The notes under the pieces are model-generated. The model did not search any database. It had not been told where the DNA came from and saw only the letters and a list, made by a program, of their open reading frames with translations. A program made the position numbers and the translations under genes. From NCBI GenBank assembly GCA_002305235.1, contig DBQL01000150.1, positions 8,849 to 15,564 on the forward strand: a stretch of DNA of 6,716 bases, written 5' to 3'. The stretch's first letter is position 1. Each line of letters opens with the position of its first letter. The DNA is from Prevotella sp. UBA1395. GTDB lineage: Bacteria; Bacteroidota; Bacteroidia; Bacteroidales; Bacteroidaceae. Of the stretch, positions 1 to 6,716 are shown piece by piece.

Positions 1-249
1 GGCACAAACTCATTGGATAAACTCAACGGGTCGCGGTTATTCTTGGACACTGTGGCCCGAATGAATGTCACAGGAATAGTGGCAACACATGATTTGGAAC
101 TGTCGAAGATGGAAGATGAGCGTTTCCACAACTACTGTTTTGAGATAGAATTGGGTACCGACGTGACTTATTCTTATAAAATTACGGCCGGGGTGGCGCG
201 CAATCAAAACGCTACTTTCCTGCTCAAGCAGCTTCTGAACGGGTTGTAG
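1..249 (+). CDS. MutS-family DNA mismatch repair-like ATPase, C-terminal fragment (5' end outside window)
   Basis: The reading frame is open from base 1 and ends at TAG 247-249, giving 82 codons of a protein that begins upstream. The fragment starts with GTNSLDK, which in MutS proteins follows directly after the Walker B acidic pair (the segment that reads DE-x-GRGTS in classical MutS). About 25 residues later, ATHDLEL carries the histidine of the conserved TH-x-x-EL switch of MutS domain V. The closing stretch (KITAGVARNQNATFLLKQ) matches the end of the ATPase fold in the Bacteroidetes MutS-related group. There is no C-terminal helix-turn-helix or tetramerisation extension of the kind found in classical MutS, so this is more likely a MutS-like paralogue than the main mismatch-repair MutS. 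Family knowledge suggests ATP-dependent DNA binding, but the exact role cannot be judged from this piece. No intrinsic terminator follows it. Confidence 0.85.
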   Translation, partial: GTNSLDKLNGSRLFLDTVARMNVTGIVATHDLELSKMEDERFHNYCFEIELGTDVTYSYKITAGVARNQNATFLLKQLLNGL

Positions 250-353
250 GACAAGTCGAGCAGGATGTCGAAAGGGAGTGGAATGACTTGCAAGATCGTC
301 TGAAAGGCATCATCAATGAATATGCTGTTACGGGAACAACACTTTTTAAGTAA
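246..353 (+). other. Orphan open stretch downstream of the MutS-like stop, possible C-terminal remnant
   Basis: A different frame from the MutS-like gene is open from about 180 to TAA 351-353. The part beyond the MutS-like stop encodes a hydrophilic, protein-like stretch with a charged segment (VEQDVEREWNDLQDRLKGII) that could form an amphipathic helix. There is no ATG, GTG or TTG at the beginning of this open stretch. The only in-frame alternative start is TTG 288-290, which has no ribosome binding site. It could be the end of a gene lost by deletion, a C-terminal tail separated from the upstream gene by a frameshift, or chance. The upstream gene already has a normal family-type ending, which favours chance or remnant over a simple frameshift. 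Confidence 0.25.
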
Positions 354-358
354 ATGTG

Positions 359-389
359 TTGTGACTGAATAATAAATTACTTATATTTG
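359..389 (+). promoter_or_regulatory. Bacteroidetes-type promoter for the aquaporin gene
   Basis: A -7 element TATATTTG lies at 382-389 and matches the Bacteroidetes consensus TAnnTTTG exactly. A TTG at 359-361 sits 20 bp upstream as the -33 element; the four-base form is GTTG against consensus TTTG. Transcription would begin a few bases after 389, leaving an AT-rich leader of roughly 40 bases before the ATG at 436. The leader has no convincing Shine-Dalgarno sequence, which is common in this phylum. Confidence 0.7.
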
Positions 390-435
390 CGATATCAATT
401 GAAAGAGAGTTTATAAACAATTAAAATCATTGAGT

Positions 436-1125
436 ATGAAAAAATATTTAGCAGAGATGTTTGGCACTATGGTGCTGGTACTGATGGGATGCGGTGTTGC
501 CGTGAGTTTGAATTGCACGTCCAATTGCGCGGATGTGGCCAATGCGGGAACCGTGATAGGCACGGCTTTGGCGTTTGGTTTGTCTGTGGTGGCGATGGCT
601 TATACCATTGGCGGCATCTCCGGATGCCACATCAATCCGGCCATTACGCTTGGTGTTTTCCTGAGCGGACGCATGAACGGCAAGGATGCCGGCATGTATA
701 TGCTGTTCCAGTTTATTGGCGCGGTGATCGGATCGGCCATCCTTTGGGTGCTGACCTCTAACGCCGGACTCACCGGAACGGGTGCCAACAATCCGCAAGA
801 CGGTGTTACTGTGGTGGGCGCACTGCTCGCCGAGATCGTCTTTACCTGCGTCTTTGTCCTTGTAGTATTGGGTGCAACGGCCAAGACCAATGGCGCGACG
901 AACAACTTTGCGGGTCTTGCCATCGGCCTCGCACTTGTTTTGGTACACCTCGTTTGCATTCGTTATACCGGCACATCTGTCAATCCCGCACGCTCATTCG
1001 GACCGGCACTCTTTGAGGGTGGAGCCGCATTGTCCAACCTTTGGATTTTCATCGTTGGTCCGTTCGTCGGTGGAGCACTGGCCGCCGGAGTTTGGAAGAT
1101 CGTTGAACCGACTGAAGAGAATTAA
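436..1125 (+). CDS. aqpZ: Aquaporin Z-type water channel
   Basis: This 229-residue inner-membrane protein of the MIP family should conduct water passively across the cytoplasmic membrane; E. coli AqpZ has 231 residues. It has the family's two-fold repeat, with one NPA motif at residues 67-69 (GCHINPAIT) and the second at 183-185 (TSVNPARS). The aromatic/arginine filter can be read by alignment with AqpZ as F47, H171, T180 and R186. This is the water-selective set, not the glycerol-facilitator type. Six hydrophobic segments plus the two half-helices are evident. An unusual short loop after the first helix (residues 26-38) contains two cysteines, C27 and C31. The ATG at 436 is chosen because it opens directly on the conserved MKKYLAE-F-GT start; an in-frame TTG at 430 adds only two residues. 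A consensus promoter lies just upstream. No clear terminator follows, so read-through into the next gene is possible. Identification is firm. Confidence 0.97.
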   Translation: MKKYLAEMFGTMVLVLMGCGVAVSLNCTSNCADVANAGTVIGTALAFGLSVVAMAYTIGGISGCHINPAITLGVFLSGRMNGKDAGMYMLFQFIGAVIGSAILWVLTSNAGLTGTGANNPQDGVTVVGALLAEIVFTCVFVLVVLGATAKTNGATNNFAGLAIGLALVLVHLVCIRYTGTSVNPARSFGPALFEGGAALSNLWIFIVGPFVGGALAAGVWKIVEPTEEN

Positions 1126-1219
1126 TCATTAAAGCCTCCCCAAGCCTCTTCCGTTGAGGAAATGCGCGGTCGCCATCGTGCAATCATATTCCCGAAAGGT
1201 TATGACGGCCCGCCATTTC

Positions 1220-1227
1220 CATATTTG
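1220..1227 (+). promoter_or_regulatory. Possible weak -7 element for the permease
   Basis: CATATTTG matches the Bacteroidetes -7 consensus TAnnTTTG at seven of eight positions, counting the two free ones. No TTG is found 19-21 bp upstream, so the promoter would be weak or activator-dependent. If used, transcription would begin near the right arm of the palindrome and give a leader of about 20 bases. Confidence 0.3.
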
Positions 1228-1236
1228 GAGCAGTTT

Positions 1237-1243
1237 GGGGAGG
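1237..1243 (+). promoter_or_regulatory. SD-like sequence for the permease, inside the palindrome's right arm
   Basis: GGGGAGG ends 13 bases before the ATG at 1257. This is longer than the usual spacing but is the only purine-rich SD-like sequence before any gene in this window. It is exactly complementary to CCTCCCC at 1135-1141, so it would be hidden in a transcript that includes the whole palindrome. Confidence 0.35.
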
Positions 1244-1256
1244 CTTCATTTATATT

Positions 1257-2483
1257 ATGAAAAGTAATCGTTCGCCGTTGACAAACAGGCAATATCTGTT
1301 GCCATTCGTGCTTGTCACGTCTCTGTTTTTTCTTTGGGGGTTTGCCCGAGCCATCCTCGACGTGTTGAACAAGCATTTTCAGAATGCCCTCGACATATCC
1401 CTCACGCAGTCGTCCCTGATCCAAGTAACCACCTACTTAGGTTATTTTCTGATGGCCATTCCGGCGGGATGGTTCATCAATCGTCGCGGTTATCGCGTGG
1501 GAGTGGTCTTCGGTCTGCTGCTGTTTGGCATCGGTGCCTTGCTGTTTATCCCCGGCGCTGAGGCCGGAACATTCTACGCTTATCTTGGCGCCTTGTTCAT
1601 CATCGGGTGCGGATTGGTCTTTTTGGAGACGGCGGCCAATCCATACGTCACCGAATTGGGTGACCCGTCGAGTGCCACAAGCCGCTTGAATTTTTCCCAA
1701 TCGTTCAACGGGCTGGGGTCGCTCACGGCCACTTTTGCCGTGGGGCAGTTCTTGTTCAACGGCACAGAGGGCGGTGGAAACATCGTCATTCCATACACCG
1801 TCTTAGGCGTTGTGGTGCTGGGCATTGCCGTAGTGTTCTCTCGTGTGAACCTGCCTGAGATTCAACATTGCGAGACCGAGGAAGACAAGGCCGAGGGAAC
1901 ACGCATCATGAAGCTCTTCAGACATCATCCGATGTTCGTCTTCGGACTTTTTTCCCTGTTGGCTTACGAGATTGCCGAGATCTCCATCAATAGCTATTTC
2001 ATCAATTATGTCACCGGCAAGGGCTGGATGAACGACAACACAGCCTCTGTCATCCTTACCGTGGCGCTTGCCCTTTTCATGGTGGGCCGATTCGTGGGCA
2101 GCTGGATTATGCGGCGCATCAAGGCCGAACGCATGCTGCTCTTTTGCGCTGTCGGCAGCGTGCTATGTATCGGACTGGTGATGCTCAACCTCGGATACAT
2201 CTCCATGATTGCCCTAATCTGCAATTATTTGTTTGAGGCAATCATGTTCCCCACCATTTTCTCACTGTCGCTCCGCGGCTTGGGCAACCTCACCAAGAGC
2301 GCTTCGTCGCTGCTGATGATGACCCCGATAGGAGGCTGCGGATTCCTGTTGATGGGCCTGATAGCCGATGCTACCCACATGATGAGCATGCCGTTCATCA
2401 TTCCTTTCTTGGGATTTTTCGTCGTGTTGCTGTTTGCTTCCGAACTGACCCGTAAGGGAAAGCCGACAGTACTCATGCTTTAA
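1257..2483 (+). CDS. FHS-family sugar:H+ symporter (FucP/GluP-like MFS permease)
   Basis: This 408-residue, strongly hydrophobic protein fits a 12-helix major facilitator of the fucose:H+ symporter family (TC 2.A.1.7); E. coli FucP has 438 residues. Diagnostic segments are SLFFLWGFARAILDVLNKHF near the N-terminus, YLGYFLMAIPAGWFINRRGY covering helix 2 and the loop after it, and LVFLETAANPYVTELG in helix 4. D35 and E124 align with FucP D46 and E135, the acidic residues tied to proton coupling and sugar binding. It should import a monosaccharide with a proton across the inner membrane. Members of this family in Bacteroidetes take fucose, glucose/galactose, fructose and other sugars, and nothing here fixes the substrate, so no gene symbol is given. 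The ATG at 1257 is the first start in the frame and opens a family-like N-terminus. The outer-membrane barrel gene begins 20 bases after its stop, suggesting an operon. Confidence 0.92.
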   Translation: MKSNRSPLTNRQYLLPFVLVTSLFFLWGFARAILDVLNKHFQNALDISLTQSSLIQVTTYLGYFLMAIPAGWFINRRGYRVGVVFGLLLFGIGALLFIPGAEAGTFYAYLGALFIIGCGLVFLETAANPYVTELGDPSSATSRLNFSQSFNGLGSLTATFAVGQFLFNGTEGGGNIVIPYTVLGVVVLGIAVVFSRVNLPEIQHCETEEDKAEGTRIMKLFRHHPMFVFGLFSLLAYEIAEISINSYFINYVTGKGWMNDNTASVILTVALALFMVGRFVGSWIMRRIKAERMLLFCAVGSVLCIGLVMLNLGYISMIALICNYLFEAIMFPTIFSLSLRGLGNLTKSASSLLMMTPIGGCGFLLMGLIADATHMMSMPFIIPFLGFFVVLLFASELTRKGKPTVLML

Positions 2484-2503
2484 TCCTTGTAATCATAACT
2501 TCC

Positions 2504-5431
2504 ATGACCCTATTCAATCGTATAGGTTTACCGTTATTGTTGTATATCTTGGGCGGACTTTCCACCGTGTCTGCCCGCCATCTCACCGGTGTGGTAATCG
2601 ATTCCGTCACTCGTGAGCCGCTCGCAGGGGTCACCGTAGAGCTGCTTTCGGCTACCGACAGCACATCGATACGCTCGGTTGTCACCTCCAAGAAAAACTT
2701 GCTTTGGTTCAACAGCATCGGTTACGATATCGATGTGGAGAACAATACGAGTTATATCCTGCGCTTTTCCATGTTGGGATATAAGACCGTCTGCAAGCGG
2801 GTGGATGTCAAAATGTCCGACCGCGTGAACGAGCAATGGGTGGAGAACGTCTTTTTGGCCGAAGACTCCAAGCTGCTCGACGAGGTTGTTGTCAAGGCCA
2901 CGAAGATCAAGATGGTGCTCCGTGGCGACACCTTGGTCTACGATGCCTCTGCCTTCAACCTGAGCAAAGGCTCGATGCTCGACGCGCTCATTCGGCAAAT
3001 GCCCGGCACTACGTTAGAGAATGGTGTCATCAAGGTGAACGGCCGGGCCGTCACCTCACTGCTTGTCGATGGTCGCGACTTCTTCAAGGGCGACGCGAAG
3101 ACAGCCCTCGAGAATCTGCCCGCCTACACGGTAGACAACATCAAGGCTTACGACAAGCGCGGAAAGGCCAGCCGACTGATGGGCCGCGACATGAATGACA
3201 AGGAGTTTGTGCTCGACGTGACGCTCAAGAAGGAGTATCGCAACGGCATGATGGCCAACATAGACGTTGCCGGTGGCACCGACCGGCGGTACGGAACGAA
3301 GTTTTATTCGATGCTTTACACCAAACGCTCGCGCCTCACCCTCATCGGGTCGATGAACAATGTGGGCGACCGTGGTACGCCGGGCGAGGACGATGCCCCT
3401 GCCTTTCGTCCCGAAGTGGGTAGCGGCCTGACGGCCACAAAGACGGTCGGGGCCAACTATCGCCATGAGGGCGAGACCGAAGACGACTTTATGGAGAGCA
3501 GTTTGAACATGAGATTTACCGACAACGAGACCCTCACGCGCATCACCTCGCAGACCTTCCTCACCGGTGGCGACTATTTCGGGCTGAGTCGCATAGGGCA
3601 AAGAACCAAGAACACCACGTTGTCATGGAGCGGCGACGTGGGGCTTACCCCCGGACATCACTTTCTCAACGCCCATCTCGGCATAGACCATACCAAGAAC
3701 AACGGGTGGGGCAACAGCCTGTCGGGGCGGTTCAACGCCAACCCCGCCGCGTTCTCCTTGTTAGACAGTCTCTTCCTTCCCGATGCCGGTCGACGGCTTT
3801 TGGGCATGACGATCAATCGTGTGCGCAACGACAACAAGAGCCATACCGACAACACCGCATACAACATTACCTTCGGCGACAGGCTGCGGTTTGGCCAAGA
3901 CAACGATTGGAACAACATGCTTCAGTTGGACGGAAGTCTCAGCTATCATACGGAAAGCAGCAACCGGTTTGCCATCAACCGGATAGACTATCTTGGCGAA
4001 GCGCCGTCGGTAGACCGTCGTAACCAGTACTCCGATATCCCCAACAATGCCTATACCCTCAATCTCTCGGCCTATTACACGCGCGTCATCAAGTGTGACA
4101 GCAGTGGGGTGGGCAATTTTTTCTTGCGACCATCTTACCGGTTCACGCAGAGTTACACCTCGTCCGACTACTCGCTTTATCGGCTCGACCGGCTCGACGA
4201 CTATACCGATGAGACCTACTCGCTCGGCGTGCTGCCCTCCACGCGCGAGGCGTTGCTCCGTGTTCTCGACACGCACAACAGCTACCGCAGTCGGGAGCAC
4301 ACCGCGAATCACGGCTTTTCGTTCTACACTTCGTTCACGCATGGCGACGGCACGCGGCGTCCGCGATGGTCGGTCGTCCTCGACATGCCCGTCGACGTGA
4401 AGCACGAGCGGCTCGACTATTATCGCCGGCAGCGTTATGAGAAAGCGCGTACAACGGTGTTGCCCGGTACCCGGATGGAGCTGAACTACCAATTCAACGA
4501 CTCTACCGGCACACGTTTAGGATGGTTCAGCTATTCGACATCCCTGAGTCAGCCCTCGCTCATCGCACAGCTTGATATTCGCGACGATGCCAACCCGCTT
4601 GAGATGACATTGGGAAATCCCAACCTGAAGAAAGCGCTCACGCACAGTCTTAACTTCTACGGCATGGTCTTCCACTTGCGGTCGCAGCGCGTCATCAACT
4701 TCGAGCTGAACTATGCCATCACCCAAGATGCCATCGCCACATCGACACTCTACGACAAAGAGACCGGCAAGACTACCAGCCGGCCGGTCAATGTCAACGG
4801 CAATTGGAATCTTGGTGGCAGGCAGTCGCTGTCATTACCCATAGACAAGCGCATGCGATGGAGGATAGATCAATCATTCTCGGCCTATTACAACAACAGC
4901 GTAGACCTCACCACCGTCGAGGGCACGCAGTCTGTGCGTAGCGATGTGCACAACTGGACTCTCACAGAGTCTCTCTCGTTGCAATACCAGCAGGGCGACC
5001 GGCTAAGGCTGTACACCACGGCCCGGGGCGTCTATCAGCGTGCCACCGGCGACCGCCCCGACTTCCAAAAGGTCAGCGCGTGGACGTTTGTCTATGGTCT
5101 TGGCGGCCACGGCAGGCTGCTGTGGGGGTTGGAGCTTTCCACAGACCTGAACGATTACAACCGGCGGGGCTACAACGACGAGCAGATGAACACCAATGAA
5201 CTTGTGTGGAACGCCCGGCTCACCAAGCTACTGATGCACGAGAAGCTGTCGATCTCGCTCCACGGATACGACATCTTGGGCAATCTCAACAGCAACACGT
5301 TCTCGCTCGACGCGCAGGGACGTACCGAGACATGGACCAATTCCACCACACGATATTTCATGTTGCATCTCGCCTATAAGTTCAACTTGGGCATGAAGAA
5401 GCCCGGCGGGCGGAGAGAGATGTATTTCTAA
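2504..5431 (+). CDS. TonB-dependent-receptor-like outer-membrane beta-barrel protein
   Basis: This 975-residue protein has a signal peptide at residues 1-24 (hydrophobic PLLLYILGG, probable cleavage after TVSA). Residues about 27-118 form a carboxypeptidase-regulatory-like beta-sandwich (LTGVVIDSVTREPLAGVTVELL, later FSMLGYKT). The linker LDEVVVKA at 125-132 leads into a plug-like domain to about 240, with VNGRAVTSLLVDGRDFF followed by LKKEYRNGM. The remainder is a long barrel rich in alternating aromatic strands and Asn/Asp/Gly turns. The final strand (RYFMLHLAYKFNLG) looks like a barrel-assembly signal, but a basic tail of about a dozen residues follows it. The layout matches the Bacteroidetes outer-membrane beta-barrel family related to SusC, though it is not SusC itself: no SusD neighbour is present and no TonB box is obvious. 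It probably imports or binds a substrate at the outer membrane. Close linkage to the permease suggests a shared substrate, which is inference. Start choice rests on the signal peptide. Confidence 0.88.
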   Translation: MTLFNRIGLPLLLYILGGLSTVSARHLTGVVIDSVTREPLAGVTVELLSATDSTSIRSVVTSKKNLLWFNSIGYDIDVENNTSYILRFSMLGYKTVCKRVDVKMSDRVNEQWVENVFLAEDSKLLDEVVVKATKIKMVLRGDTLVYDASAFNLSKGSMLDALIRQMPGTTLENGVIKVNGRAVTSLLVDGRDFFKGDAKTALENLPAYTVDNIKAYDKRGKASRLMGRDMNDKEFVLDVTLKKEYRNGMMANIDVAGGTDRRYGTKFYSMLYTKRSRLTLIGSMNNVGDRGTPGEDDAPAFRPEVGSGLTATKTVGANYRHEGETEDDFMESSLNMRFTDNETLTRITSQTFLTGGDYFGLSRIGQRTKNTTLSWSGDVGLTPGHHFLNAHLGIDHTKNNGWGNSLSGRFNANPAAFSLLDSLFLPDAGRRLLGMTINRVRNDNKSHTDNTAYNITFGDRLRFGQDNDWNNMLQLDGSLSYHTESSNRFAINRIDYLGEAPSVDRRNQYSDIPNNAYTLNLSAYYTRVIKCDSSGVGNFFLRPSYRFTQSYTSSDYSLYRLDRLDDYTDETYSLGVLPSTREALLRVLDTHNSYRSREHTANHGFSFYTSFTHGDGTRRPRWSVVLDMPVDVKHERLDYYRRQRYEKARTTVLPGTRMELNYQFNDSTGTRLGWFSYSTSLSQPSLIAQLDIRDDANPLEMTLGNPNLKKALTHSLNFYGMVFHLRSQRVINFELNYAITQDAIATSTLYDKETGKTTSRPVNVNGNWNLGGRQSLSLPIDKRMRWRIDQSFSAYYNNSVDLTTVEGTQSVRSDVHNWTLTESLSLQYQQGDRLRLYTTARGVYQRATGDRPDFQKVSAWTFVYGLGGHGRLLWGLELSTDLNDYNRRGYNDEQMNTNELVWNARLTKLLMHEKLSISLHGYDILGNLNSNTFSLDAQGRTETWTNSTTRYFMLHLAYKFNLGMKKPGGRREMYF

Positions 5432-5496
5432 GGTGGAAATGTAACATCCAAATGGCAAACACGATTGAGCCTTATCAATAAATTCTTTCAATATGT

Positions 5497-5536
5497 TTTT
5501 TTAACCTACATGCGGCATTAAAAATCGTTTTGCGGC

Positions 5537-5551
<15 letters not shown>
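5497..5551. repeat. Imperfect palindrome overlapping the aldolase promoter
   Basis: The arms TTTTTTAACCT (5497-5507) and AGGTTAAGAAA (5541-5551) are complementary at ten of eleven positions, the exception being a T/G pair. Further inside and in the same register, GCGGCA (5512-5517) faces TGCGGC (5531-5536) with one mismatch. The latter pair also forms a direct repeat, TGCGGC at 5511-5516 and 5531-5536. The right half covers the -33 box of the aldolase promoter and part of its spacer, so an operator role is possible. It could equally be an RNA hairpin at the 3' end of the barrel-protein transcript. There is no U-tract directly after it. Confidence 0.45.
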
Positions 5552-6628
<1,077 letters not shown>

Positions 6629-6666
6629 TCTCGTGTTAGTTCGCGTCATGCGACAAGATATTCACG

Positions 6667-6703
6667 AAACGGGAGCGCCCATCAGGGTGTCTCCCGTTTT
6701 TTT
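6667..6703 (+). terminator. Strong intrinsic terminator after the aldolase
   Basis: AAACGGGAG (6667-6675) pairs perfectly with CTCCCGTTT (6691-6699). Inside it, GCCC (6677-6680) pairs with GGGT (6685-6688) around an ATCA loop. A run of seven T overlaps and follows the stem (6697-6703). The structure begins 38 bases after the aldolase stop codon. Confidence 0.9.
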
Positions 6704-6716
6704 ATTTCCTGTCCGA

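Larger units (their letters stand above)
1132..1246. repeat. Long imperfect palindrome filling the aquaporin-permease gap (MITE-like or structured RNA)
   Basis: The arms AAGCCTCCCCAA (1132-1143) and TTGGGGAGGCTT (1235-1246) are perfect 12-bp inverted repeats, and the next two positions also pair (G-U, then C-G). The pairing stays in one register inward. GGAAATG (1158-1164) pairs with CATTTCC (1214-1220), then a GC-rich run at 1165-1172 pairs with 1206-1212 with single-base bulges, and TCATA/TATGA (1184-1188, 1201-1205) can cap the structure. CATT occurs just outside both ends (1127-1130 and 1247-1250), which resembles a short target duplication but could be chance in AT-rich DNA. No transposase is encoded. 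It may be a decayed small palindromic mobile element or an RNA structure formed when the aquaporin transcript reads through. There is no U-tract after the right arm, so it does not look like an intrinsic terminator. Confidence 0.6.

Noticed and set aside
264..302. Twelve-codon open stretch starting with ATG after the MutS-like stop
   Set aside because: It is very short, has no ribosome binding site or promoter, and its product is unrecognisable.
430..435. TTG start two codons before the aquaporin ATG
   Set aside because: ATG at 436 begins the conserved family N-terminus, and no SD-like sequence favours the TTG.
448..959. Minus-strand open stretches opposite the aquaporin gene
   Set aside because: The plus strand encodes an intact aquaporin with both NPA motifs, and the antisense translations are low-complexity His/Arg-rich shadows without start signals.
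1132..1256. The aquaporin-permease palindrome as an ordinary Rho-independent terminator
   Set aside because: No U-tract follows the right arm (the next bases are CATTTATATT), and the structure is far longer than typical terminators.
2534..4492. Several long minus-strand and alternate-frame open stretches opposite the barrel-protein gene (for example 3761-4492 and 3056-3601)
   Set aside because: They overlap a continuous 975-codon gene with a signal peptide and recognisable domains. Their translations show no family features and they arise from the GC-rich coding bias of the opposite strand.
5464..5502. ATTGA/TCAAT hairpin (5464-5468, 5475-5479) plus a seven-T run (5496-5502) as terminator of the barrel gene
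   Set aside because: The stem has only five AT-rich pairs and lies 16 bases before the T-run, so it does not make a convincing intrinsic terminator.

Overview
The window looks like chromosomal DNA from a Bacteroidales bacterium, most plausibly Prevotella or a close relative. Three things support this. The promoters fit the Bacteroidetes sigma-ABfr pattern (TTTG, about 19-20 bp, TAnnTTTG). Most start codons lack a Shine-Dalgarno sequence and follow AT-rich leaders. The protein types are also characteristic, notably an outer-membrane barrel with a carboxypeptidase-regulatory-like N-terminus and a Bacteroidetes-type MutS-like ATPase. Genus-level assignment is inference.

All recognised genes lie on the plus strand. 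The window opens with the last 82 codons of a MutS-family ATPase (1-249). A 186-bp gap follows, holding an unexplained open stretch in another frame (246-353) and a good promoter (359-389). Next is an AqpZ-type aquaporin (436-1125) with both NPA motifs and a water-selective filter. The 131-bp gap after it is almost filled by an imperfect palindrome of about 115 bp (1132-1246), whose right arm carries the only SD-like sequence in front of the next gene. That gene is a sugar:H+ symporter of the FHS (FucP/GluP) family (1257-2483). Twenty bases later comes a 975-residue TonB-dependent-receptor-like outer-membrane barrel protein (2504-5431). The tight spacing suggests these two are co-transcribed, pairing an outer- and an inner-membrane component, but no SusD, glycosidase, kinase or regulator is visible to identify the substrate.

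A 183-bp gap (5432-5614) contains a second imperfect palindrome (5497-5551) overlapping a near-perfect promoter (5537-5567). This promoter drives class II fructose-1,6-bisphosphate aldolase (5615-6628), a central glycolytic/gluconeogenic enzyme that appears to be a single-gene unit closed by a strong intrinsic terminator (6667-6703).

The genes are mostly ordinary housekeeping and transport functions. No CRISPR array, RNA gene, transposase or evident defence system is present. The features most worth a second look are non-coding: the two long imperfect palindromes between genes and the orphan open tail after the MutS-like gene.
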